Source: Sulfuritalea sp. (lineage in GTDB: Bacteria; Pseudomonadota; Gammaproteobacteria; Burkholderiales; Rhodocyclaceae). Taken from it: DNA of 64,000 nucleotides. The notes under the pieces were generated by a model that searched no databases, had not been told where the DNA came from, and saw only the letters and a program-made list of their open reading frames with translations. Position 1 is the stretch's first letter. Each line of letters begins with the position of its first letter. The stretch is from contig NZ_JAFLDR010000007.1 in assembly GCF_017302275.1 (NCBI RefSeq), forward strand, positions 62,001 to 126,000, written 5' to 3'. The translations under genes were made by a program, and so were the position numbers. Positions 38,368 to 45,232 of this stretch are shown piece by piece.

Positions 38368-38693
38368 TTGCCGAACGGCTTGGTCAACCCTGCCACCTTC
38401 ACGCCCTGCTTGGCCGCACCGCCGTCGGGAAACAGTTCGAACATGCGCGCGCTGGAAACGTCGGCGATGACCTCTTCCTCTTCCAGCATCTTCATCATGT
38501 TGCGCAGGTTGGGCGTATGGCCGTCTTCCTGGTACTTTCGGCGCAGGAAATTGACAATGGCCCAATGGTCGTCGGTCATCGCGACGCCCTGCTCGGCGGC
38601 GATGGCATTTACCGCCTCCTCGCTGAAATCCGGTTCCAGCAGGTAGCCGTCGTCGTCGGTTTCCTTTTCCACTCCGTTGATCACGTATCCCAC
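38355..38693 (-). CDS. DsrC/TusE-family paralogue lacking both C-terminal cysteines (RspA-like)
   Basis: 112 residues from GTG at 38693, with AGAGGAGA seven bases upstream. It aligns with DsrC over its length (YVINGVEKETDDDGYLLEPD, AMTDDHWAIVNFLRRKYQED, ELFPDGGAAKQGVKVAGLTK). The C-terminus reads KPFGKGGY where DsrC has KPTGCV, and the second DsrC cysteine is also absent. Such Cys-free members are termed RspA and are thought to be regulatory. It cannot carry a trisulfide. The catalytic DsrC is encoded at 44046. Confidence 0.88.
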   Translation of the reverse strand: MGYVINGVEKETDDDGYLLEPDFSEEAVNAIAAEQGVAMTDDHWAIVNFLRRKYQEDGHTPNLRNMMKMLEEEEVIADVSSARMFELFPDGGAAKQGVKVAGLTKPFGKGGY

Positions 38694-38767
38694 AAAGATT
38701 CTCCTCTGACTAGTCGCCCCTTCCCTCAGAGAAGGAGTCGGGGTATGGGTTGTTGAATGATGCGGTT

Positions 38768-39250
38768 CTACTTGCGACGCAAGTAGAACTCGTGAATTCC
38801 CTTGCCCGTTTCGTGGCTGAACAGCAATTCCGCAGCCCCGGCCCTGGCCCAGGACGCGATGTCGTCGGCCGAACCGGGGCAATCGCTGACCAGTTGCAGT
38901 ACCTCGCCGGCCTTCATGCCTTCCAGCAGCTTTTTCGCCTGGACAATGGGTCCTGGGCAGGAGACGCCGCGCATGTCCAGCGTGACATGGGGAATCGGCG
39001 TTGCTGCCGCGCTGCCCGCACGCTGGATCAGGTAGGCGGTCTTGCCGTCGGCCAGTTTTTTCGATTCGAGGACCTGGTTGCCGGTGTATCTGGCCCAGGC
39101 GAAAAGGTCGTCGGCGGTGCCCTGGCAGTCGGATATCAGCTTCAGGACCTGACCCGGCTGCAGGTCGTCGACCAGTTTCTTGGCGCCGAGCAGCGGTGCC
39201 GGGCAGGGAAGTCCGCTGGTATCCAGCGTGACGGTGGCGTTGTCGGTCAT
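38768..39250 (-). CDS. Tandem TusA (SirA) sulfur-carrier protein
   Basis: 160 residues made of two TusA domains. Each has the CPxP motif: SGLPCPAPLLGAKKLVDDL near residue 12 and RGVSCPGPIVQAKKLLEGM near 94. Both cysteines that bind sulfane sulfur are present. TusA passes sulfur to DsrEFH and DsrC in sulfur oxidisers, so location 1.2 kb from dsrA fits. The duplicated form is unusual since TusA is normally a single 75-80-residue domain. Confidence 0.9.
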   Translation of the reverse strand: MTDNATVTLDTSGLPCPAPLLGAKKLVDDLQPGQVLKLISDCQGTADDLFAWARYTGNQVLESKKLADGKTAYLIQRAGSAAATPIPHVTLDMRGVSCPGPIVQAKKLLEGMKAGEVLQLVSDCPGSADDIASWARAGAAELLFSHETGKGIHEFYLRRK

Positions 39251-39304
39251 TGGTGTGTTTTCCTAGGGTTGGCGTGCAACAACTCGCTCGAAGCGACAGG
39301 CGAT

Positions 39305-39415
39305 AGCCGAGCAAAGCGAGCTGACCAGTAGCCCCCCGTGAGGGGGGATGGGGTGGGGGGCCTTCAATTTGCTTTTTGTACTTTTCATCTTCTGCGGATG
39401 CTGTCCTGCGTCATG
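39305..39415 (+). repeat. GC-rich dispersed element, copy C
   Basis: Starts AGCCGAGCAAAGCGAGC, then GTAGCCCCCCGTGAGGGGGG, GGCCTTCAATTTGCTTTTTG and CTTTTCATCTTCTGCGG. The right half matches copy D, which has GGCCTTCATTTTGGCTTTTG and GTTTCATCTTCCGCGG on the minus strand. It lies between the TusA and Cas6-like genes. Confidence 0.75.
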
Positions 39416-39424
39416 AGCATCAGT

Positions 39425-40051
39425 CTATTCGCCGACGGCGGCGATGGATTTGTGCGGTATGAAGATGCCGCAGCCAAGCAGGCGATGCAGGCCCAGGCCG
39501 CTTTCCTGGATCGCCACCGATTCTGCCCGCTTGAGGCTGTGCAGCATCAGGGTGAAGCCATGCACCGGACCGGCGCCGGTATTCAGGTGCCGGGCACGAC
39601 CGGTCACCGGCGTGCCGCCGATGCCTTGTTCGGCCAGCGCGGCGCGGCACGCGGCGAGGAATTCGATCTCGTCCGCGGTGCCAAAGCTGACGAAATGCGA
39701 ATACACGACTTCGGTGATGGGCAGCAAGGGGCGCAGGCTGCAACGACCGATACCCAGCGGCACGCCGTCAAGGTCCAGCGTGGTGCCGCAGAGAAGGTCG
39801 GCGCTGGCGCGACGGCCATGCGGCAGGCGGATCGCCAGGCGGCTGCGGCGACCGACGAAATGCCGGCCGTCGCCGCGGCCGAGGCCCGACAAGGGCAGGA
39901 TGCCGGCTCGCGGCTCATCCGCGAGCCAAGGCAAGGCGCGGCGCAAGGCGTCGGCAAGGGCTTCGGCATGGTCGTCGGCCAGTGTCCCGGCATCGAGTTC
40001 GAAGACCACGTCGACCATGCTTTGCGAGGCTTCCTCGGGCCAAACGCTCAC
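39425..40051 (-). CDS. Cas6/Cmx6-like RAMP-fold protein
   Basis: 208 residues from GTG at 40051, overlapping the upstream stop (GTGA), with GGAGG six bases before it. It begins VDVVFELDAGTLADDHAEAL and ends GLGLHRLLGCGIFIPHKSIA. That C-terminal glycine-rich loop and HK pair resemble the Cas6/Cmx6 family of CRISPR RNA endonucleases. No CRISPR array or other cas gene is in the window. Its membership in a sulfur operon suggests it is either a repurposed RAMP or a look-alike. A dispersed-repeat copy encodes RRASADL. Confidence 0.6.
   Translation of the reverse strand: MSVWPEEASQSMVDVVFELDAGTLADDHAEALADALRRALPWLADEPRAGILPLSGLGRGDGRHFVGRRSRLAIRLPHGRRASADLLCGTTLDLDGVPLGIGRCSLRPLLPITEVVYSHFVSFGTADEIEFLAACRAALAEQGIGGTPVTGRARHLNTGAGPVHGFTLMLHSLKRAESVAIQESGLGLHRLLGCGIFIPHKSIAAVGE
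39797..39816 (+). repeat. Dispersed bipartite repeat, copy 12
   Basis: N7 = TGGCGCG, preceded by GAAG. Inside the Cas6-like gene, antisense, read as RRASADL. The only plus-orientation copy right of 34 kb. Confidence 0.85.
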
Positions 40052-40287
40052 TCCGCGCCTCCGGTCTTGCCATCCATGCCCGGCTGGACCGCTGCCCAGT
40101 CGGATAGTGCCTTGCCCCACTGCGCGGCGGTCACGGGGTCGATGTCGAAGATGGTGAAGCGGCTGCCCTCGCGAATGCGCGTGCGCAGCATCGGCATGCC
40201 ACCGCCCTGGAAGACGAATTCCTGGAGTTCGATCGCCTGATTGCCGATCGGCACCCGAAATTTGGTAAGTGTTTTGATGTTTTCCAC
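40048..40287 (-). CDS. Conserved small protein at the head of the dsr-divergent operon
   Basis: 79 residues from GTG at 40287 (VENIKTLTKFRVPIGNQAIE), with GAGGAAA upstream. An in-frame upstream ATG would add a CVECH haem-like motif, but it runs into the promoter region and is less likely. The sequence has the pattern LQEFVFQGGGMPMLRTRIRE and FTIFDIDPVTAAQWG. No known domain. It is the first gene of the leftward module and overlaps the Cas6-like gene by four bases. I do not recognise its function. Confidence 0.6.
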   Translation of the reverse strand: MENIKTLTKFRVPIGNQAIELQEFVFQGGGMPMLRTRIREGSRFTIFDIDPVTAAQWGKALSDWAAVQPGMDGKTGGAE

Positions 40288-40467
40288 GGTTTTCCTCGGT
40301 TCGGGACTATGGCATTCGACGCAGCGGGCAACCATTCCCGGATGGGAGTGCAAGCATATAACCCTTTTGGGTAGGTACGATTACCTGCCGGGAGTATGGT
40401 TTGTGCACCGCACACAACCCTATGATTCCACTATCGCGATACCCCCGACAACGAGGAGAGACAGACA
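40288..40467. promoter_or_regulatory. Divergent dsr control region
   Basis: The 180-base region between dsrA and the leftward module. Two inverted repeats are visible: AGGTA-CGAT-TACCT at 40373-40386 and TTGTG-N7-CACAA at 40401-40417. Both are candidates for regulator sites acting on the two transcription units. The dsrA ribosome binding site GAGGAGAG is at 40453-40460. Confidence 0.5.
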
Positions 40468-41766
40468 ATGGCCAAGCCCATGCACCCCACCCCGAACCTG
40501 GATCAACTGGAAACCGGGCCCTGGCCCAGTTTCGTCACCGGCCTCAAGCGCCTGGCCAAGGACAAGGATTATGTAGTCGATGTCCTCGGTCACCTCGAGC
40601 GCTCCTACCAGACCCGCAAGGGCTACTGGAAGGGCGGCACGGTCGGCGTACGCGGCTATGGTGGCGGCGTCATCCCCCGCTTCACCGAGATCAAGGATGA
40701 AGCAGGCCAGCCGGTGTTCAAGGACGCCGCCGAGTTTCACACCCTGCGCATCATGCCGCCCCCCGGCATGCATTACGACACCGCCACGCTGCGCCAGCTT
40801 TGCGACATCTGGGACAAGTACGGTTCCGGCCTGATCGCGCTGCACGGCCAGTCGGGCGACATCATGATGCAGGGCTGCACCACCGAGAACGTGCAGAAGG
40901 CCTGGGACGAGATCAATGAAATGGGCTTCGACCTCGGCGGCGCCGGCCCGGCCGTGCGCACCTCGATGTCCTGCGTCGGCGCCGCGCGCTGCGAGCAGTC
41001 ATGCTACGACGAAGCCAAGGCGCACAAGGCCGTCATCAACAGCTTCCTCGACGACATCCATCGCCCCGCCCTGCCCTACAAGTTCAAGTTCAAGTTCTCC
41101 GGCTGCGGCAACGACTGCATGAACGCCATCCAGCGTTCCGACATGGCCGTGATCGGCACCTGGCGCGACAACATCCGCACCGATGACGACCTGGGCAGGA
41201 AGTGGTTCGCCAAGCATGGCATGAACGAACTGATCAACGACGTCGTCTCGCGCTGCCCGACCAAGGCGCTGCAGATCAAGGACGCCGGCGCCGTGCGCAA
41301 GGACGCCCACATCTCGGCCGTCGCGCTCGACGGCAAGCAGTGCCTGGAAATCGACAACAAGGACTGCGTGCGCTGCATGCACTGCATCAACGTCATGACC
41401 GGCGCCCTGGCTCCGGGCAAGGACAAGGGCGCCTCGATCCTGGTCGGCGGCAAGAGCCACCTCAAGATCGGCGGCCTGCTGGGCACGCTGGTGGTGCCCT
41501 TCATCAAGCTCGACACCGAGGAAGACCGCGAGAAGCTGGTCGAACTGGCGCAGTCCATCATCGACTTCTTCGCCGAGAACGCCCTCGAGCACGAGCGCAC
41601 CGGCGAGATGATCGAGCGCATCGGCCTGGTGAACTTCCTTGAAGGCATCGGCCTCGATGTCGATCCGCACATGATCAACACGCCGCGCACCAACCCCTAT
41701 GTCCGTACCGACGGCTGGGACGAGGAAGTGGCGAAGATCGAAGCCAAGAAAAAGGCCGCTGCCTAA
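40468..41766 (+). CDS. dsrA: Reverse dissimilatory sulfite reductase alpha subunit
   Basis: 432 residues. Coupled sirohaem-4Fe-4S cysteines are in SMSCVGAARCEQSCYDEAKA and KFSGCGNDCMNAIQ; the ferredoxin domain is in KDCVRCMHCINVMTGALAPG. It catalyses six-electron oxidation of DsrC-bound sulfur to sulfite in the cytoplasm together with DsrB. The gene set (dsrEFH, dsrL, tusA nearby and no dsrD) indicates the oxidative, not the reductive, enzyme. Confidence 0.97.
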   Translation: MAKPMHPTPNLDQLETGPWPSFVTGLKRLAKDKDYVVDVLGHLERSYQTRKGYWKGGTVGVRGYGGGVIPRFTEIKDEAGQPVFKDAAEFHTLRIMPPPGMHYDTATLRQLCDIWDKYGSGLIALHGQSGDIMMQGCTTENVQKAWDEINEMGFDLGGAGPAVRTSMSCVGAARCEQSCYDEAKAHKAVINSFLDDIHRPALPYKFKFKFSGCGNDCMNAIQRSDMAVIGTWRDNIRTDDDLGRKWFAKHGMNELINDVVSRCPTKALQIKDAGAVRKDAHISAVALDGKQCLEIDNKDCVRCMHCINVMTGALAPGKDKGASILVGGKSHLKIGGLLGTLVVPFIKLDTEEDREKLVELAQSIIDFFAENALEHERTGEMIERIGLVNFLEGIGLDVDPHMINTPRTNPYVRTDGWDEEVAKIEAKKKAAA

Positions 41767-41856
41767 GCACCGTCGCAGGCTCCCCCCGGTAATCCCGGCG
41801 GGAGCCCGGACGCGTTCAAAACCCTACTAGATATATCGACTTTTCCGGAGACAACT

Positions 41857-42936
41857 ATGGCTGAAGCTCAAGCTCTGCGTAAGGCAGTCGAGTGCGGCGT
41901 ACCCGACAACGACAAATACATGCACCCGACGCTGCTGAAGAACCGCGGCAACTGGAAGTATCACGATCGTCCCCGTCCCGGCGTGCTGCACCATGTCGCC
42001 CATTCCGGCGACCAGGTATGGTCGGTGCGCGCCGGCACCCAGCGCCAGATGGATACCCACACCATCCGCAAGCTGTGCGACATCGCCGAGCAGTTCGGCG
42101 AAGGCCACGTGCGCTTCACCATCCGCTCCAACATCGAGTACATCGTCGCCGACCAGGCGAAGGTCGATCCGCTGATCGCCAAGCTGGAAGGCGAAGGCTT
42201 CCCCGTCGGCGGCACCGGCAATTCCGTCTCCATGGTCGCGCACACCCAGGGCTGGCTGCACTGCGACATCCCCGGCACCGACGCCTCCGGCGTGGTCAAG
42301 TCGATGATGGACGCGCTCTACGACGAGTTCAAGAACGAACAGATGCCCAACCGCGTGCATCTCTCCACCTCCTGCTGCGAGATCAACTGCGGTGGCCAGG
42401 CCGACCTCGCCGTGATCGTGCAGCACACCAAGCCGCCCACCATCAACCACGACCTCGTCGCCAACGTCTGCGAGCGCCCCACCGTGGTCGCCCGTTGCCC
42501 GGTCGCCGCGATCCGTCCGGCGCTGGTCAATGGCAAGCCCTCGCTGGAAGTCGACGAGAAGAAGTGCATCTGCTGCGGCGCCTGCTATCCCCCCTGCCCG
42601 CCCATGCAGATCAACGACCCCGAGCATTCCAAGCTGGCGATCTGGGTCGGCGGCAAGAATTCCAATGCCCGCGGCAAGCCGACGTTCATGAAGATGGTCG
42701 CGTCCGGACTGCCCAACAATGCACCCCGCTGGCCCGAAGTCAATGCCGTGGTCGGCAACATCCTGCGCACCTACAAGGCCGACGCCCGTCCCTGGGAGCG
42801 CCTCGCCGACTGGATCGACCGCATCGGCTGGCCGCGCTTCTTCGAAAAGACCGGACTGCCCTTCACCAAGTACCTGATTGACGACTGGCGCGGTTCGCGG
42901 GCCACCCTCAATTCGTCGAACCACGTCCGTTTCTGA
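41857..42936 (+). CDS. dsrB: Reverse dissimilatory sulfite reductase beta subunit
   Basis: 359 residues from MAEAQALRKAVECGVPDNDK. Sirohaem-cluster cysteines are in HLSTSCCEINCGGQADLAV and the ferredoxin domain is in KKCICCGACYPPCPPMQIN. Partner of DsrA in the alpha2-beta2 enzyme. The 90-base gap after dsrA is ordinary for this pair. Confidence 0.97.
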   Translation: MAEAQALRKAVECGVPDNDKYMHPTLLKNRGNWKYHDRPRPGVLHHVAHSGDQVWSVRAGTQRQMDTHTIRKLCDIAEQFGEGHVRFTIRSNIEYIVADQAKVDPLIAKLEGEGFPVGGTGNSVSMVAHTQGWLHCDIPGTDASGVVKSMMDALYDEFKNEQMPNRVHLSTSCCEINCGGQADLAVIVQHTKPPTINHDLVANVCERPTVVARCPVAAIRPALVNGKPSLEVDEKKCICCGACYPPCPPMQINDPEHSKLAIWVGGKNSNARGKPTFMKMVASGLPNNAPRWPEVNAVVGNILRTYKADARPWERLADWIDRIGWPRFFEKTGLPFTKYLIDDWRGSRATLNSSNHVRF

Positions 42937-42958
42937 CGTTTTCCGGGAAAGTACGCCG

Positions 42959-43318
42959 ATGAAATTCGCTGTTTCCATCAATGAAGGGCCCTACCAGCAC
43001 CAGGCCAGCGATTCCGCTTACCTGTTCTGCAAGGCCGCCCTGGAGAAGGGCCACGAGATCCGCCGCGTGTTCTTCTACAACGACGGCGTGAACAACGCCT
43101 CGTCGCTGACCGAGCCGCCGCAGGACGACCGCAACATCGTCGCCCGCTGGTCCAAGCTCGCCGAGGAACACAAGCTCGACCTCGTGGTCTGTGTCGCCGC
43201 CGCCCTGCGCCGCGGCATCCGCGACGAGAACCTGGCGCCGGGCTTCCGCATCTCCGGTCTCGGCCAGTTGGTCGAAGCCGGCATCGAAGCCGATCGCCTC
43301 GTGACCTTTGGAGACTGA
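42959..43318 (+). CDS. dsrE: Sulfur-transfer subunit DsrE
   Basis: 119 residues from MKFAVSINEGPYQHQASDSA. The active cysteine is in LVVCVAAALRRGIRDEN, as in DsrE/TusD. Component of the DsrE2F2H2 hexamer that accepts sulfur (from TusA) and delivers it to DsrC. Only one base separates its stop from dsrF. Confidence 0.95.
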   Translation: MKFAVSINEGPYQHQASDSAYLFCKAALEKGHEIRRVFFYNDGVNNASSLTEPPQDDRNIVARWSKLAEEHKLDLVVCVAAALRRGIRDENLAPGFRISGLGQLVEAGIEADRLVTFGD

Positions 43319-43319
43319 C

Positions 43320-43691
43320 ATGAGCGAAGGAGCCATCAAGAAGTTCATGTTCGTCAATCGCAAGGCGCCCTACGGCACCATCTACGCGCTCGAATCGCTG
43401 GAGGTGGTGCTGATCACGGCGGCCTTCGACCAGGACGTCAGCCTCGTCTTCATGGACGACGGCGTATTCCAGTTGAAGAAGGGCCAGCAGACCAAGGGCA
43501 TCGAGAACAAGAACTTCTCGCCCACCTACCGCGCCCTCGACGGTTACGACATCGAGAAGCTCTACGTCGAAGCCGAAGCCCTGGCCGCCCGCGGCCTCAC
43601 CGAAGACGACCTGCTGGTCGACGTCACCGTCATGTCGCGCGCCGAACTGGGCAAGCTGATGGACGAGATGGACGTCGTCCTCAGCTTCTAA
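43320..43691 (+). CDS. dsrF: Sulfur-transfer subunit DsrF
   Basis: 123 residues from MSEGAIKKFMFVNRKAPYGT, with GGAG six bases before the ATG. TusC-like pattern (YALESLEVVLITAAFDQDVS, LVFMDDGVFQL). Structural subunit of DsrEFH; no catalytic Cys, as usual. Confidence 0.95.
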   Translation: MSEGAIKKFMFVNRKAPYGTIYALESLEVVLITAAFDQDVSLVFMDDGVFQLKKGQQTKGIENKNFSPTYRALDGYDIEKLYVEAEALAARGLTEDDLLVDVTVMSRAELGKLMDEMDVVLSF

Positions 43692-43705
43692 GGGAGAGAT
43701 AAAGA

Positions 43706-44002
43706 ATGCTTCACATCGTCAATAAATCGTCCCTCGAACGCAACACGCTGGAATCCTGCCTGCGCGTGGCCAATGGCGGCGCCATCCTGTTGATCGAGGA
43801 TGCCGTGTATGCCGCGACCCGCGGCAACGAGGCCGAAGGCAAGCTGCGCGACGCCCTGGCTCGCTTCAAGGTCTACGTCCTGGGGCCGGACCTCGACGCG
43901 CGCGGCATGGGCGACCGCCTCATGGAAGGCGTATCCACCGTGGATTACGGCGGCTTCGTCGACCTCGTTGCAGAGCACAAGAACTGCCAGTCCTGGCTAT
44001 AA
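43706..44002 (+). CDS. dsrH: Sulfur-transfer subunit DsrH
   Basis: 98 residues from MLHIVNKSSLERNTLESCLR. TusB-like; the Cys in ESCLRVANGGAILLIEDAVY matches the position considered in DsrH. Completes the DsrEFH hexamer. Confidence 0.95.
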   Translation: MLHIVNKSSLERNTLESCLRVANGGAILLIEDAVYAATRGNEAEGKLRDALARFKVYVLGPDLDARGMGDRLMEGVSTVDYGGFVDLVAEHKNCQSWL

Positions 44003-44045
44003 CCGCCAATTTTCCATTACCCCGCAACACACCAAGGAGACACTC

Positions 44046-44381
44046 ATGTCCAGCATCGAAGTCAACGGCAAGTCCTACGAAACCGACGAAGAAGGCTACC
44101 TGGTCAACCTCGCCGAATGGAACGAGGACGTCGGCAATTACCTCGCGCAAACCGAGAACGTCGCCATGACCGACCAGCACTGGGAAGTCATCAACTTCCT
44201 GCGCGACTATTACAACGAATTCCAGATCGCTCCCGCGGTACGCGTGCTGACCAAGGCCATCGGCAAGAAGCTCGGCCCGGAGAAGGGCACCAGCCAGTAC
44301 CTGTACGACCTCTTCCCCTACGGCCCCGCCAAGCAGGCTTGCAAGATCGCCGGCCTGCCCAAGCCCACCGGCTGCGTATAA
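44046..44381 (+). CDS. dsrC: DsrC sulfur carrier, with both conserved cysteines
   Basis: 111 residues. The C-terminus AKQACKIAGLPKPTGCV holds CysB and the penultimate CysA, which form the DsrC trisulfide on DsrAB and are reduced by DsrMKJOP. Followed by a strong terminator, so the first part of the operon can end here. Confidence 0.97.
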   Translation: MSSIEVNGKSYETDEEGYLVNLAEWNEDVGNYLAQTENVAMTDQHWEVINFLRDYYNEFQIAPAVRVLTKAIGKKLGPEKGTSQYLYDLFPYGPAKQACKIAGLPKPTGCV

Positions 44382-44415
44382 GGAAACCGCGAACGCAATG
44401 CGATCGATTGGGGTA

Positions 44416-44459
44416 GGCGCCGGGTGCGAGTCCTCCTTGCGACTCGGGCGCCGATTTTT
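44416..44459 (+). terminator. Rho-independent terminator after dsrC
   Basis: GGCGCC (44416-44421) and CGAGTC (44427-44432) pair with GACTCG and GGCGCC (44441-44452), with a five-base bulge, followed by GATTTTT. It separates dsrABEFHC from dsrMKLJOPNR and could give excess DsrC message or act as a partial terminator. Confidence 0.85.
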
Positions 44460-44504
44460 CCCCGTCGGCCCCATGCCCGCAAACTTTCGCACATCCACTG
44501 ACCG

Positions 44505-45230
44505 ATGAATCTTCTCTTCGCAATCCTGTTCTACGCCGCCACGGTGATCCTTGTCGGCGGCATCGCGTACAGGATCTACGAGTACCTGGGCACGCCGGCG
44601 CCGCTGAAGATCCCCACCACGCCGGCCCCGACCACCACCGGCGGCGTGGCCTTCCGCATGTTCCGCGAAGTGGTGTTCTTCGAAAGCCTGTTCAAGTCCA
44701 ACCTGTGGATCTGGGCGCTGGGCTGGCTGTTCCACGTCGGCCTCGCCCTGGTGCTGCTGCGCCACCTGCGCTACTTCACCGAGCCGGTTAACTTCATCAT
44801 CGCCTTCATCCAACCCTTCGGCATGTATGCCGGCTTCGCCATGGCCGCCGGCCTCGCCGGGCTCTGGGCGCGCCGCTTCCTGGTGGAGCGCATCCGCTAC
44901 ATCTCGACGCCATCCGACCACCTGATGCTGGCCCTGTTGCTCGGGATCGCCGTCACCGGCCTGCTGATGAAATTCGTCATGCATACCGACATCGTCGCCG
45001 TGAAGGCCTTCTTTCTCGGCCTGATGGTGTTCGAAATCAATCCGCTGCCGGCGCATCCGGGCCTCTACCTGCACTTGGGCATGGTCGTCCTGCTGATGAT
45101 CGTGTTCCCGGTCAGCAAGCTGCTGCATGCCCCCGGCGTGTTCTTCTCGCCGACCCGCAACCAGGTCGACAACCCGCGCGAAACCCGCCACCTGGCGCCC
45201 TGGGCGGCCAAGTTCGAGGCGAAAAACTGA
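44505..45230 (+). CDS. dsrM: DsrM, membrane cytochrome b subunit
   Basis: 241 residues with about five membrane segments (LLFAILFYAATVILVGGIAY at the start). NarI-like histidines for haem b lie in segments such as LGWLFHVGLALVLLRHLRYF and HPGLYLHLGMVVLLMIV. It exchanges electrons with the quinone pool for DsrK. No clear Shine-Dalgarno sequence is visible before the ATG. Confidence 0.94.
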   Translation: MNLLFAILFYAATVILVGGIAYRIYEYLGTPAPLKIPTTPAPTTTGGVAFRMFREVVFFESLFKSNLWIWALGWLFHVGLALVLLRHLRYFTEPVNFIIAFIQPFGMYAGFAMAAGLAGLWARRFLVERIRYISTPSDHLMLALLLGIAVTGLLMKFVMHTDIVAVKAFFLGLMVFEINPLPAHPGLYLHLGMVVLLMIVFPVSKLLHAPGVFFSPTRNQVDNPRETRHLAPWAAKFEAKN

Positions 45231-45232
45231 TC

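Noticed and set aside
39425..40120. Search for a CRISPR array to go with the Cas6-like gene
   Set aside because: No regularly spaced direct repeats of 25-40 bases exist in the window. The only dispersed repeats are kilobases apart.
40288..40353. Longer form of the 79-aa protein with a CVECH haem motif
   Set aside because: The upstream ATG lies in the divergent dsr promoter region and has no ribosome binding site, whereas GTG 40287 has GAGGAAA. The protein has no signal peptide, so haem c attachment is unlikely.
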